64,000 nucleotides of DNA, taken from positions 102,546 to 166,545 of the forward strand of contig CBDDDW010000025.1 of assembly GCA_965226805.1 (NCBI GenBank). Reading direction: 5' to 3'. This document shows positions 51,151 through 59,267 of the stretch, piece after piece. Origin of the DNA: CBDDDW01 sp965226805 (GTDB taxonomy: Bacteria > Chloroflexota > Dehalococcoidia > Lucifugimonadales > JAGWBF01). Each line of letters starts with the position of its first letter. The first letter of the stretch is position 1. The translations under genes were made by a program, and so were the position numbers. The notes beneath the pieces are model-generated. The model was not told where the DNA came from. It ran no database searches and was given only the letters and a program-made list of their open reading frames with translations.

Positions 51151-52674
51151 GTAATTGATTAGCGGGATCGGCGTCGGTAGGGGGGTTGTGGGGTACTGAA
51201 CAAGTTTTTATACTTTGGCTATGTGTGAGGCCAAAGACTTCCCTTCCTCTGAGCGTGACGAGCTGATGGGGCTGGTCACGCAGTTGCAAGGGCAGGTTGC
51301 GCAGTTGACGGCGGCCAAGGAAGAGTTGCACAAGCAAGTCGCCGAGCTCAAGCGAGCAGGAAAGCGCCAGGCGGCTCCGTTCTCCAAGGGTGGGCGAAGC
51401 AGCAGACCCAAGCGTCCCGGCCGCAAGCCGGGTATGGGGTCGTTCAGCTACCGAAAGTCGCCGTCTCCCGATGAAGTCACCGAGCCGCTTGTAGAGGTGG
51501 CGGTGGCTGAGGACACCTGCCCCGGATGTGGAGGCAGACTCGAGCATGAGGGAGTGCGGGTTGTCTACGCAACCGACATTCCTCCGATTCCCAGACCCCA
51601 GGTGACGGGGTACCGGGGTGCAGATATGTCGGTGCCGGTCCTGCGGTAAGCAGGTCCGAGGGGCCGGCATCCCGATGTTGCGCCGGACCAGTACGGGGCC
51701 AGCGCGCACCGGGTAGGGAGACGAGTGATGGCGGCGGCCCACGTGCTCCACTATGGAGTGGGCGTTCCGGTACGGAAGGTCCCCGCTGTGCTCAGAGCGC
51801 TGACTGGTGTGGAGCTGAGCCAGGGGGCGATCAGCCAAGACGCGCTGCGACGTGCCAGGGGTGCAGTGGGGGATGCCTACCATAAGCTGCGGGGTTCGGT
51901 GCGTGCCAGTCAACTCGTCCACACCGACGACACGGGATGGCGAGTGGACGGCGGGCCTGCTTTTCTGATGGCGTTCGAAACGGATGAGGCTACGGTGTAC
52001 CAGGTTCGTACTCGTCACCGCAACGAAGAGGTACGTGAGGTGGTGCCCTCGGACTATGGAGGGGTGATGGTAACGGATCGAGGACGGAGCTACGATGCTC
52101 AGGCTCTGTCGGGGGTGAAGCAGCAGAAATGTCTGGCCCACGTGCTGCGCTCGATCAGTGAGGTGGTCCAGACCAAGAGAGGGAGAGGTCGCAGCTTCGG
52201 CAATCGTCTGAGCCGCCTGCTCAGAGAAGCGATGGAGCTCCGGCAGGCATATCACCGAGGAGAGGCGGCGGACTTTGCCGCCGAGGCCGAGCGGCTGAGA
52301 CGAGAGGCGACCTATCATCTCCGCGACCGTCCCATGTCGGATGCGGACAACTGGAGGCTGCAGAACGAACTCGGTTGGCACCATGACCGGGGCAACCTGC
52401 TGCGTTTCCTGGATGATCCAAGCATTGAGCCGACCAACAACCGTGCTGAGAGAGCGCTCCGCCCGGCAGTGATCGCGCGGAAGGTATCGCACTGCTCGAA
52501 GAACGTCGGTGGTGCGGATGCCTTCTCGGCCTTCACCAGCGTAATCAGGACCCTGGCTCGCAATGGCGGCGATCACTCGCTGGTCAACGGGCTCTGCGGT
52601 GTGTTCAGCGGTGCTCCGGTCCCCACCCCTTCCTTCTGAACCCCTCCTCGCACTCCGCTCCGCTAATCAATTAC
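51151..52674 (+). mobile_element. IS66-family insertion sequence (ISBst12-like, tnpC only)
   Basis: 1,524 bp. Terminal inverted repeats GTAATTGATTAGCGG (51151-51165) and its complement (52660-52674), 15 bp perfect. Flanked by the direct duplication ATTCCATC (51143-51150 and 52675-52682). The GTAA end and 8-bp duplication are IS66 characters. It encodes only a TnpC-type transposase; no tnpA or tnpB. Confidence 0.95.
51221..52639 (+). pseudogene. IS66 TnpC transposase with two small frameshifts
   Basis: N-terminal part (from ATG 51221): leucine-zipper-like LMGLVTQLQGQVAQLTAAKE, then the GRKPGMG linker and a zinc knuckle CPGCGGRLEHEG. The original frame ends at a stop at 51647. A different frame in between reads VQICRCRSCGKQVRG, and the main frame returns to HPDVAPDQYGASAHRVG and the DDE-type core (VHTDDTGWRVDG, VMVTDRGRSYD, EPTNNRAERALRP). 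Two compensating indels lie in G-runs near 51613 and 51661. Translation would stop early. Sequencing error is possible. Confidence 0.85.
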
Positions 52675-53446
52675 ATTCCATCGATCTCTCCCACCACATA
52701 TACGTTTCCCATAGCGTCGGACGCCACATCCATGGCCGAGTCATCACCTCCGTCGCCGAACTGCTGCGTCCAGAGTTCGTTTCCTTGGGGGCCATACTTT
52801 CGTACAAAGGCGTCGGCGAAGCCGGAACTGGTCTGACCTGGCAGAACGCCGTCAGTGGTCCCCACCACATAAAGGAAGCCACCTGGGTCCACCGCCACAG
52901 AGAATGCCTCATCAAACCCTCCGGTGCCGAACTGGCGAATCCAGAGTTCATTGCCGTCAGCGTCATATTTGCCGACGAATGCATCCAGGTCTCCCATCGC
53001 CGCCTGGCCGGGCATGACTCCCCCGGTGCTGCCCGCTACATAGAGGCTGCCTCCGCCGCCCTCGGATAGGCCCCAAGCTCGGTCGAAACCGTTCGTGCCG
53101 ATCTGAAGCGTCCATATTTCGCCTCCTTCACTGCTATACCTGCGGAGATAGGCGTCGGTTCCTCCCAAGCTGGACCGGCCGGGAAGGGCGCCGCCGGTTT
53201 CCCCGACGACGTAGACGCTCCCCGTGTCGTCCAAGGCAATGCCCCAGGCCCAGTCGTCACGCTGAGTGCCGAATTGGTCGGCCCAGAGCGGCTCGCCGAC
53301 GGCGGCGTTCTCCGCGGTCTCTGTCTGTGCGAGCGGGCCCCTACCCAGCTTCCGGGCGACATCGTTATCCTCGTCCGAGCAACTGATCAGCAGCAGCGCC
53401 GCCAGAATCAGCGCCGTAAGGGCCGAGTGTTGCCTGGTGGACGTTG

Positions 53447-53592
53447 CTAGCACAGGGTCAACAAGATATCGACAGCATGTCATTCTGAGGGAGCACAGCG
53501 ACCGAAGAATCTGGGGGGAGGTTACCCACGGCCAATCTAGATTCTTCGCCTCGCCCAGAATGACATTTATACCAAAGTTAAGTTGACTGGGT
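53447..53592. repeat. MITE-like inverted-repeat element, second full copy (146 bp)
   Basis: Same ends and length as 38878-39023: CTAGCAC...GGTCAA...ATGTCATTCTGAG on the left, AGATTCTTCG...CAGAATGACAT and TTGACTGGGT on the right. It lies at the 5' end of the split SBBP lipoprotein gene; that gene's likely GTG (53453-53451) is within the CTAGCAC end. Confidence 0.8.
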
Positions 53593-53696
53593 AAGAGCAT
53601 CGACTGTCTTTCAGCCGAAGCCGGATGTCCTGGGCATTTTGAGGTTCACAAACTTGAAGTGAAGGGCGCAAGCAGGCTTGATGACCCAGGGGAATA

Positions 53697-54545
53697 TCAG
53701 TTCAGGGTTCGCAAGATCGACTCTAGCGCATGGATTTGTTGCTTGATCCTGTCGGCATCCTGCGCCTCCGGGTCGACCTGAAGATAGGCTTCGAGGTTCT
53801 TTATTGCCATCCGATATAGCTTGAGAGAATAGTAGAACCAGGCCCGGTCTCTCAGGTTGCGCCTGAGGGAAGGGTCGATGATAGCTATCATGTCGGCGAC
53901 AGCGATAGCTCGGTGGTAATCTTCCACGTTGAAGTAGTTGTTTTTCAGATTGTTGAGAATGCGTATGAGGAACTCCCTCTTCGTGTAAGGTCTAAGATGC
54001 TCCTCTGTAAATTCGATCTTCCCTTGAAACAGGTCATGCACCTTGCGCTCACAGTCCCCTCGGGTCAACATGGCGCCGGCGTTGAAGGCGTCCACATAAA
54101 GCTCGTCCTCCGGCGGGCCCGTGCGTATGACGAAATGGCCGGGCAGTCCGATGCCCTCGAACACCATGCCCAGCCTCTTGGCCACCTCCATGTAGACCAG
54201 GGAGAGGGTGATAGGGATACCCGTCTTCCGGTCCAGCACCTCATTTAGGTAGCTGTTCAGCGGATCGGAGTAGTCACCATCGTTGCCGCGAAACTCCTGT
54301 ACCTCAAACAGATATCGGCTCAGGAGATGAATTGCCGATCTGAGGTCCTGACGCTGTCCGATGTACCGGCCGGCCTCCGACGCCAACGCGTCCAGCATGC
54401 CCATGTAGTGCTCCAGGTCCATGTCGGGGTACTCTTGGCTCGAGACATAAAGAGCGGCCTTCGCCAGGTCTATGTCCTCGTCCGCCTGACCAACCATGTT
54501 GGAGAGCAGCTTCAGGGACTGCCTTGGGTTGCTGTCACTCGTCAA
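53697..54545 (-). CDS. SirB1-family transglutaminase-like / TPR protein
   Basis: 282 residues. The SirB1/transglutaminase-like domain, about 20-200: YLNEVLDRKTGIPITLSLVYMEVAKRLG, then GIGLPGHFVIRTG, with the His-Asp-like DAFNAG region. A TPR-like C-terminal part follows (NNYFNVEDYHRAIAVADMI, AIKNLEAYLQVDP). Function unknown; in Enterobacteria SirB1 is near hemA/prfA but not here. Start ATG 54545 is 216 bp from the divergent LLM gene. Confidence 0.88.
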   Translation of the reverse strand: MTSDSNPRQSLKLLSNMVGQADEDIDLAKAALYVSSQEYPDMDLEHYMGMLDALASEAGRYIGQRQDLRSAIHLLSRYLFEVQEFRGNDGDYSDPLNSYLNEVLDRKTGIPITLSLVYMEVAKRLGMVFEGIGLPGHFVIRTGPPEDELYVDAFNAGAMLTRGDCERKVHDLFQGKIEFTEEHLRPYTKREFLIRILNNLKNNYFNVEDYHRAIAVADMIAIIDPSLRRNLRDRAWFYYSLKLYRMAIKNLEAYLQVDPEAQDADRIKQQIHALESILRTLN

Positions 54546-54694
54546 TCCGAATATCCCCCGTGAATTACAGCCGCGCCCTCGCTTTCGGCGCCGGAGTCGC
54601 TAGTGGCATCTAGTATGCGTGCCTGTGACCCCATGGAATATGCACAGCGTGGCCTTAACCTACCTTCCCGTCGATCAGGGAGCCAGCTTTAGTA

Positions 54695-54703
54695 TGCTAC
54701 AAT
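54695..54703 (+). promoter_or_regulatory. Extended -10 element upstream of the second LLM gene
   Basis: TG-C-TACAAT (54695-54703), about 60 bases before ATG 54761. No convincing -35. Preceded by CTTTAGTA, as at 12749. Confidence 0.4.
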
Positions 54704-54760
54704 TCGTGGCAAAGCCAGTCAACTATATTAGATTCCGATTAGCAACGGGTGGGAGACGAG

Positions 54761-55688
54761 ATGAGTATGCGCATCGGCTATATGCCGGGAGCTTTCCCTC
54801 CAGCGGGAAGAGGGTCTCAGATACTTTCGAGAGCTGGTAGAAGTTGGTGACCAGTGTGGGTTCGATTCCTTGTGGCTGTCAGACCGCGTGGTGGGCGAAA
54901 GGTTCTCCCTAGAGCCCCTCATAGCACTGTCCATGGTCGCGGCCTACTCGGAGAGCTTGAAATTCGGGACCAGCGTGCTTCAATTACCTATAAGGAACCC
55001 CGTTGTCCTGGCCAAGGAGTGTGCAACCCTGGACTACCTGTCTAACGGCCGTTTTCTGCCCGCGATAGGTCTCGGCCAGGAAGACCCCAGAGAGTACGAG
55101 GCCTGTGGGATTTCAAAAGAGGATAGGGGCCGGCGCACTGATGAGTCTCTAGCCGTGATGCGGCGCCTTTGGCGGGAGGACAACGTGACCCACGAGGGAG
55201 AATTCTACACTCTCCACGACGTGACCGTCACCCCCAAGCCGGTCCAGTCGGCGGGTCTGGCCGTATGGATCGGTGGCCGGACCAAAGCAGCGCAGCGTCG
55301 CGTCGGCCGTGTGGGAGACGGGTGGTTGGTATCTTCGGCTACGCCGGGAGAGGTGGAGGAGGGAGTGAAGGTTGTTTTCGCCACGGCTGCCGCGTTCGGA
55401 CGTGAGGTAGATGAGGACCACATAGGCGCATTGGTAACCTATTACATCGCGTCTTCTCAGCAGGAAGCCGAAGAGGTGGCCGGGCCACACATCATCCGCC
55501 ACAGACCGGACGCCCACTTCTCTGAGTACAGCGCACTGGGAACACCGGAACAGGTGAGGGACGCCATAGGACGCTATCTTGATGCCGGAGCGTCGAAATT
55601 CGTGGTGCGCCCAATGTGTCAGCCGCATCAGGCCATGGAACAGCTACGCTTATTTGGGCAAGAAGTGCTTCCCTTTTTCCACAAATAG
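54761..55688 (+). pseudogene. LLM-class oxidoreductase with a +1 frameshift near its start
   Basis: Frame 1 from ATG 54761 (MSMRIGYMPGAFPPAGRG) with GGGAGACGAG upstream runs into a stop at 54840. The family continues in another frame with LRYFRELVEVGDQCGFDSLW, then LSDRVVGERFSLEP, RNPVVLAKECATLDYLS, RFLPAIGLGQ and AVWIGGRTKAAQRRV to the stop at 55688. The change falls in the GGG at 54812-54814, where one base fewer restores AGRGLRYF. It is either a recent pseudogene or an error in a G-run; otherwise the gene is complete. F420- or FMN-dependent, substrate unknown. Confidence 0.85.
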
Positions 55689-56036
55689 AGAAGGCAGCAT
55701 CTATCCTAGAAAACGCTTTGAGGGGGTATCGGAAATAACGAGTCTCTAAGTCCGTCCCCGGCGTGAATCGAATGGGCAACGCCACGTCATCAGGACGCAC
55801 GTTGCCCATCTACTCGACTCGCCTAGGGTCGATTGCCACAGAGGGGGCTACCTGCCCTGTCACCCACAGACGCCTGCCCTTCGCTCCGATGGTCGACGGA
55901 CTTTCGCCGTGCCGCCGAGAGATGAGCCTAGCAGGGATTGAGACTGCTAAAACGGGTGTCCCTCGGGACGTATACTGTGCTAATCGAACGCGCGGCACCG
56001 ATACGGTGCCGCGCGAAATCATGCGAAATATCGGCT
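55689..56036. other. Gene-free region with two hairpins
   Basis: Hairpin 1: arms ATGGGCAACG (55772-55781) and CGTTGCCCAT (55800-55809), loop 18. Hairpin 2: see 55989-56015. The segment between also has GTCCCTCGGGAC. The region could be a structured RNA, but it matches none that I know. An open frame across it shows no protein features. Confidence 0.45.
55989..56015 (-). terminator. Strong hairpin downstream of the 62-residue gene
   Basis: 12-bp perfect stem CGCGCGGCACCG / CGGTGCCGCGCG with a 3-base loop, 21 bp after the stop of the minus-strand gene at 56037. The following bases on that strand are TTCGATTAG, not a clean T-run, so it may be a Rho-assisted or processing hairpin. Confidence 0.5.
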
Positions 56037-56225
56037 CTAGAAGAAGCCGTATTTGCTCAGCCGAGCGTCCAGCCCCAGGGCCTCCAGCTGCTCTTCGCTA
56101 CCACTTCTGATAGCCGTGATCTCGTCTTCGGTCAGATCGAACTCACTGAGGGCGGTCTCGGGCTCCGCCTTTAACTTGGCCTGGAAGCTCTCATCGTTCA
56201 GGATCTTGTCGAGGAAAGCTACCAC
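56037..56225 (-). CDS. Small NHLP/Os1348-like protein, possible RiPP precursor
   Basis: 62 residues from GTG 56225 with AAGGAGG immediately upstream (spacing short, 2 bases). The sequence FLDKILNDESFQAKLKAEPE, then ALSEFDLTEDEITAI and LEALGLDARLSKYGFF resembles leader-type peptides of the NHLP clan (Os1348/Franean1_4349 type), with the helical 'F-x-x-x-L-x-x-x-P-E-x-A-L' pattern and 'LTEDE'. No maturation enzyme (YcaO, radical SAM, LanM) is nearby. An IS3 element begins about 16-19 bp upstream of the start, cutting it off from its original promoter. Family assignment is by eye. Confidence 0.55.
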   Translation of the reverse strand: MVAFLDKILNDESFQAKLKAEPETALSEFDLTEDEITAIRSGSEEQLEALGLDARLSKYGFF

Positions 56226-56348
56226 TCCCTCCTTAGTGTAGGGTGTCAGCGCAATTGGACACTATTGAGGCCTAGAAAACCGAAGAGGTTGGGGGTGGTA
56301 GAGGCTCCTTCAGAGGGGTAGATTAACCCTAAGTGAAAGGAGTCATTG

Positions 56349-56750
56349 ATGACCCAGGTAGAGGATCAGGCCAGCCAAGCTGAGGAGCGAAGCCAGGAGA
56401 CACGAAGCTTCGTGCGTCAGGTCCGTGCAGCGACCCGCCGTAAGTATACCCCTGAAGAGAAGATCCGCATCGTCTTGGAGGGGTTCAGACGGGAGACTAC
56501 CGTTAATGACCTGTGCCGACGGGAAGGAATCAAACCCCACTCCTACTACGCCTGGACGAAGGGGTTCATGGAAGCTGGGAAGGAGAGGTTGACTCGGGAC
56601 AGTGTGCGTGATGCGACCCGGCAAGAGATAGAGCAGCTCAAGCGGGAGAACAGAGAACTGAAGCAGCTGGTGGGTGAGTTGTCCCTGGAGTTGCACCGCT
56701 TCAAAAAAACAGCTCTGCCGCCCCTACACGACAACGGCACCGTCGCATGA
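56349..56750 (+). CDS. IS3 transposase OrfA (helix-turn-helix)
   Basis: 133 residues from ATG 56349 (AAAGGAG six bases upstream). RKYTPEEKIRIVLEGFRRET and DLCRREGIKPHSYYAWTKGF form the HTH; a leucine-zipper-like QLKRENRELKQLVGELSLE follows. The A7 run at 56703-56709 is a candidate -1 slippage site: reading -1 from there is open through to orfB, as in other IS3 elements. Overlaps orfB by ATGA. Confidence 0.88.
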   Translation: MTQVEDQASQAEERSQETRSFVRQVRAATRRKYTPEEKIRIVLEGFRRETTVNDLCRREGIKPHSYYAWTKGFMEAGKERLTRDSVRDATRQEIEQLKRENRELKQLVGELSLELHRFKKTALPPLHDNGTVA

Positions 56751-57766
56751 GCGTAGTGGAACAATCGAAGGTCGTGGCTGAGGTGGAGCGACATGGTAGA
56801 GGGAAGAACAGGCGACTCAGGGAGCTTGGCATTTCCAGGAGCACGTATTATTGGTGGAGGTGGAGGCACCGGCAGGGTAGTTGGGAGGGTACGGAAGGAA
56901 CTGAGAGGCCCTGGAATCGCCTGCGTCCAGAAGAGGAGGCAGTAGTGCTGGCGGCAGCCCGTGGGATGCCGACCTGGCGAAGCCGGCAGTTGGCGGCTTC
57001 GCTCACCGACCACAGAGGCCTATCGGTCTCCGCCTCCACAGTCTATCGTATTCTGAGACGGGAGGGTCTGGTGAAACGGATCGAATACCAGTTGGCAGCG
57101 AGCAAAGAGTACCAGCACAAGACCACAGGGCCCCACCAGCTGTGGGCCACCGATGCCTCCTACTTCCGTGTAGTGGGATAGGGCTACTACTACCTCGTGA
57201 CGGTGATGGACGACTACTCCCGGTTCATCTTGGCCTGGAAGGTGCAACGGGACATGACGGCCGACTCCCTCATAGAGGTGGTCCAGGAAGCTGTTGACTC
57301 TACTGGTATGACTGATGTACCTCTGGAGGATCGGACCAAGCTCCTCTCAGATAATGGCTCAGGTTATGTATCGCGGGCCTTCCGCGAGTACATGCGGGTG
57401 GTGGGCATTCGCCACGTCCTGGCAGCACCCTATCACCCTCAGACCAACGGGAAGCTGGAGAGATATCACCGAACCCTGAAAGACGACATTAACCAGGTGC
57501 CATACGAGGTGGTGGAAGACTTGGAGGCGGCGATCCGGGACTTCGTCGAGTTCTACAACTACCGAAGATATCATCAGGCGCTCAGGGTTGTAACTCCGGC
57601 TGACGTGCTGGAAGGCCGTCTGGAGGCAATTCTAGCCCAGAGGAAGGAGGTACAGCGAGAGACTTTTGACCGGCGGAGGCGGTACAATCAGGAGGTCAGA
57701 GAAACCCTCAAACCAGGAGCTTCTTCACCCCAATCTCTCGGACCCAGAACTGTCCAAAACCGCTGA
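56747..57766 (+). pseudogene. IS3 transposase OrfB (DDE) with an in-frame amber stop
   Basis: First part 56747-57181: HTH_21-like LRELGISRSTYYWWRW, VYRILRREGLVKR, ATDASYFRVVG. A TAG at 57179-57181 stops it; the same frame carries on with GYYYLVTVMDDYSRFIL, LSDNGSGYVSRAF, HPQTNGKLERYHRTLK, the rest of the DDE core. The TAG is where a TGG (Trp) codon would be expected. So one nonsense change blocks OrfB, unless suppressed. The rest is intact. Confidence 0.88.
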
Positions 57767-57852
57767 CACCCAACATCCTCCTATTTCGAAATCGGAATTT
57801 GGCACAAGTATCCTAGCAGATCGGGGGCGCGCGGTCTAGCATTCGTCGTGAA

Positions 57853-58355
57853 TTACTCGTGCGTTGGGATACGGCCCGAAGCCATCAACCACATCCGGGT
57901 GATCTCCGGCCCCATGAACTTGAAGGTCTTTCTGATGGCGGACTGGAGGGAGGCGAGGCTGTCTCCTTCCAATACGTCGTAGAACCAGTTGCAGAAGGTG
58001 CCGTGCTGCCTCTGAATCGACCGAACGATCGCGGCGTTCTCAATGCACGCCTCGATCTTCTTGCGATTCCGTATGATTGAGGCATCCTGGAGCAACCGTT
58101 CCACGGCTTCAGGTCTCATGCCCGCGACGTCGCCGATTCTCCAACCATGGAAAGCCCTGCGGAAGGCGTCTCGGCGGGCCAATATCATGCGCCAGCTGAG
58201 TCCCGCCTGAAAGATCTGGAGGCACACATGACCTCGAAAAGCGTATCGTCGTCCTCAGCCCGTCTCCCCCATATCTCCGTGGAGTACCACTCCATCAGAG
58301 GGTCTCCCGTCGCCCATGAGGGCACTGTCCGGTCCTGATCGCTTTGCGTGGGCAT
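57853..58355 (-). pseudogene. DNA-3-methyladenine glycosylase I-like gene, frameshifted
   Basis: HhH-GPD-type repair glycosylase (Tag family) that removes alkylated purines. Frame 1 from ATG 58355: PSWATGDPLMEWYSTEIWGR and DDDTLFEVMC. Frame 2, 57853-58227: LQIFQAGLSWRMILARRDAF, AGMRPEAVERLL, IRNRKKIEA, ENAAIV, KTFKFMGPEITRMWLMA. The frames join if one TG of the ATGTGTGCC sequence (minus strand; plus 58221-58229) is dropped, so a 2-bp expansion broke the gene. The usual Tag zinc ligands are not evident. Confidence 0.8.
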
Positions 58356-58632
58356 ACCAGCCTTTCGAGGATTACCTTTGATTGTGGAGAGTTATTCCAG
58401 GACGGCAATGATGACGGTCGGTCACGTGAGTAGTTTCGCGCCCAAGGTGCTCTTCGATGAGCTCTGGGGCGTGCGGCGCGTCCGGTGACAGCCTAACACC
58501 CCTACCATACCTGACGCCTCGATCGTCTGTCCCCTCTGGAGGGTCCGGAGAACGAGCCCGGGCGTTTTTTGGGGGCCGGCTTATCTTCTCGGCTCGGACC
58601 GACCGCGGCGCACTCCGATCCGAACGGTGTCT
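58356..58632. other. Intergenic region, nothing recognised
   Basis: About 280 bp between the glycosylase remnant and the small Cys-rich gene. A T6 run at about 58563 follows a GC-rich segment, but no good terminator stem could be drawn. Confidence 0.35.
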
Positions 58633-58695
58633 CTAGGCGGCGGGCTTGGGTTTATCCTTGGGGTCGGGGCTGCTGCAACCACAGGTTTCGCACAT
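58633..58695 (-). CDS. 20-residue Cys-rich peptide (MCETCGC start)
   Basis: Short ORF from ATG 58695, with GGGAG nine bases upstream. The peptide begins MCETCGC, then SSPDPKDKPKP, with the CxxCxC pattern seen at the N-terminus of some HypB-type nickel-handling proteins and in free-standing micropeptides. A hydrophilic tail full of Asp, Lys and Pro follows. No neighbour gives a role. Whether it is made is unknown; it could bind a metal. Confidence 0.5.
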   Translation of the reverse strand: MCETCGCSSPDPKDKPKPAA

Positions 58696-58827
58696 ACGCT
58701 CATTCTCCCAGGGAAGAATCTGCCTTAGAAGGCAGCACACATTCTACAACATATCCCGACTGACAGGAAGGGTTGGCTCCAAACGTGAGGCGGGAGAGCG
58801 CGACGTTGGACCGAGGAAGCAGTCCCC

Positions 58828-59009
58828 CTAGGAGACTGGTGGGCGGTGCTGGGCCCAGGGCCTGGCCCGCTCGAAGGCGGCCGACGCCCGCGGGCCAGTG
58901 GCCTCGTCTCTCCGGCCCCGACTATCTGTAACCCTATGGGGAGGCCGTCGCCAGAGAACCCGCAAGGGATCGTGGCCGACGGCTGGCCGGTGATGCTGAA
59001 GGGGGTGCC
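58828..59009 (-). pseudogene. Amidase (GatA-like) C-terminal remnant
   Basis: On the minus strand, PFSITGQPSATIPCGF and SGDGLPIGLQIVG match the C-terminal region of amidase-signature proteins. Then the frame shifts near 58910 and DEATGPRASAAFERARPWAQ ends at a TAG (58828-58830), like the normal amidase end. About 60 codons remain of a protein of about 470. The catalytic region is missing. No other piece is seen in the window. Confidence 0.65.
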
Positions 59010-59035
59010 TCGGTTTGCGAAACCACTACATATCT

Positions 59036-59070
59036 ACCGGGAATCCACTTTTTGAAAGGGGACTCCCGGT
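59036..59070. repeat. Imperfect inverted repeat
   Basis: Arms ACCGGGAATCC and GGACTCCCGGT, one mismatch in 11, separated by a 13-base A/T-rich loop. It lies about 200 bp before the first amidohydrolase, at the edge of the amidase remnant. Confidence 0.5.
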
Positions 59071-59267
59071 GGAACAGCAATCGCCTACAAAAACATCAAG
59101 AGTTGCTGGGGTTGGATTAGGGCCAAGGGCCGATTACTTCATCCCGGCCCAAGCAACGTGGCGTAAAGTTGAAACAACATCTAACGGGGTGTATGCTGGC
59201 AATGTCTACACATCGGCTGGACAGTGCGAGCGTGCACGGCTGAGCGAGGAGCGCCGGAGGAAAGTAC

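Larger units (their letters stand above)
50560..53453 (-). pseudogene. SBBP-repeat lipoprotein split by an IS66 element
   Basis: Beta-propeller-type lipoprotein with SBBP-like repeats (patterns such as DAFVGKYDADGNELWIRQFG and GxLYVVGxTxGxLPGQ). The N-terminal part (52675-53453) starts near GTG 53453 with a lipobox segment ALILAALLLISCSDE and ends in IDG. The C-terminal part (50560-51150) resumes in the same frame with MLPGQVGFGNIDAYIRKYD. Removing the IS (51151-52674) and one 8-bp duplication rejoins the frame exactly, giving IDGMLPGQ. The start is uncertain: a repeat element (53447-53592) abuts it and an ATG at 53483 lies inside that repeat. Confidence 0.9.
56244..57768 (+). mobile_element. 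IS3-family insertion sequence
   Basis: About 1,525 bp between TGTCAGCG (56244) and CGCTGACA (57768), imperfect inverted ends that continue as (G)TTGGACA. GGG/CCC next to them may extend the ends. It has the two-gene layout orfA/orfB of IS3. No clear target duplication is seen. The stop of orfB lies inside the right end. Confidence 0.85.

Noticed and set aside
51116..52576. 486-residue open frame opposite the IS66 transposase
   Set aside because: No protein features; it runs across the insertion boundary and mirrors the transposase frame.
54855..54875. tRNA T-loop-like GGGTTCGATTCC
   Set aside because: It is inside the LLM coding sequence and no cloverleaf can be formed around it. No tRNA gene was seen in the window.
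55930..55960. CRISPR-like motif GGGATTGAGACTGCTAAAAC
   Set aside because: It occurs once, with no second copy or regular spacers and no cas genes, so it is not an array.
55763..56110. 115-residue rightward open frame
   Set aside because: It crosses two hairpins and overlaps the 62-residue gene; no family features.
58540..58570. Possible terminator before TTTTTT at 58563
   Set aside because: The preceding GCCCGGGC is self-complementary without a loop and no other stable stem could be drawn.
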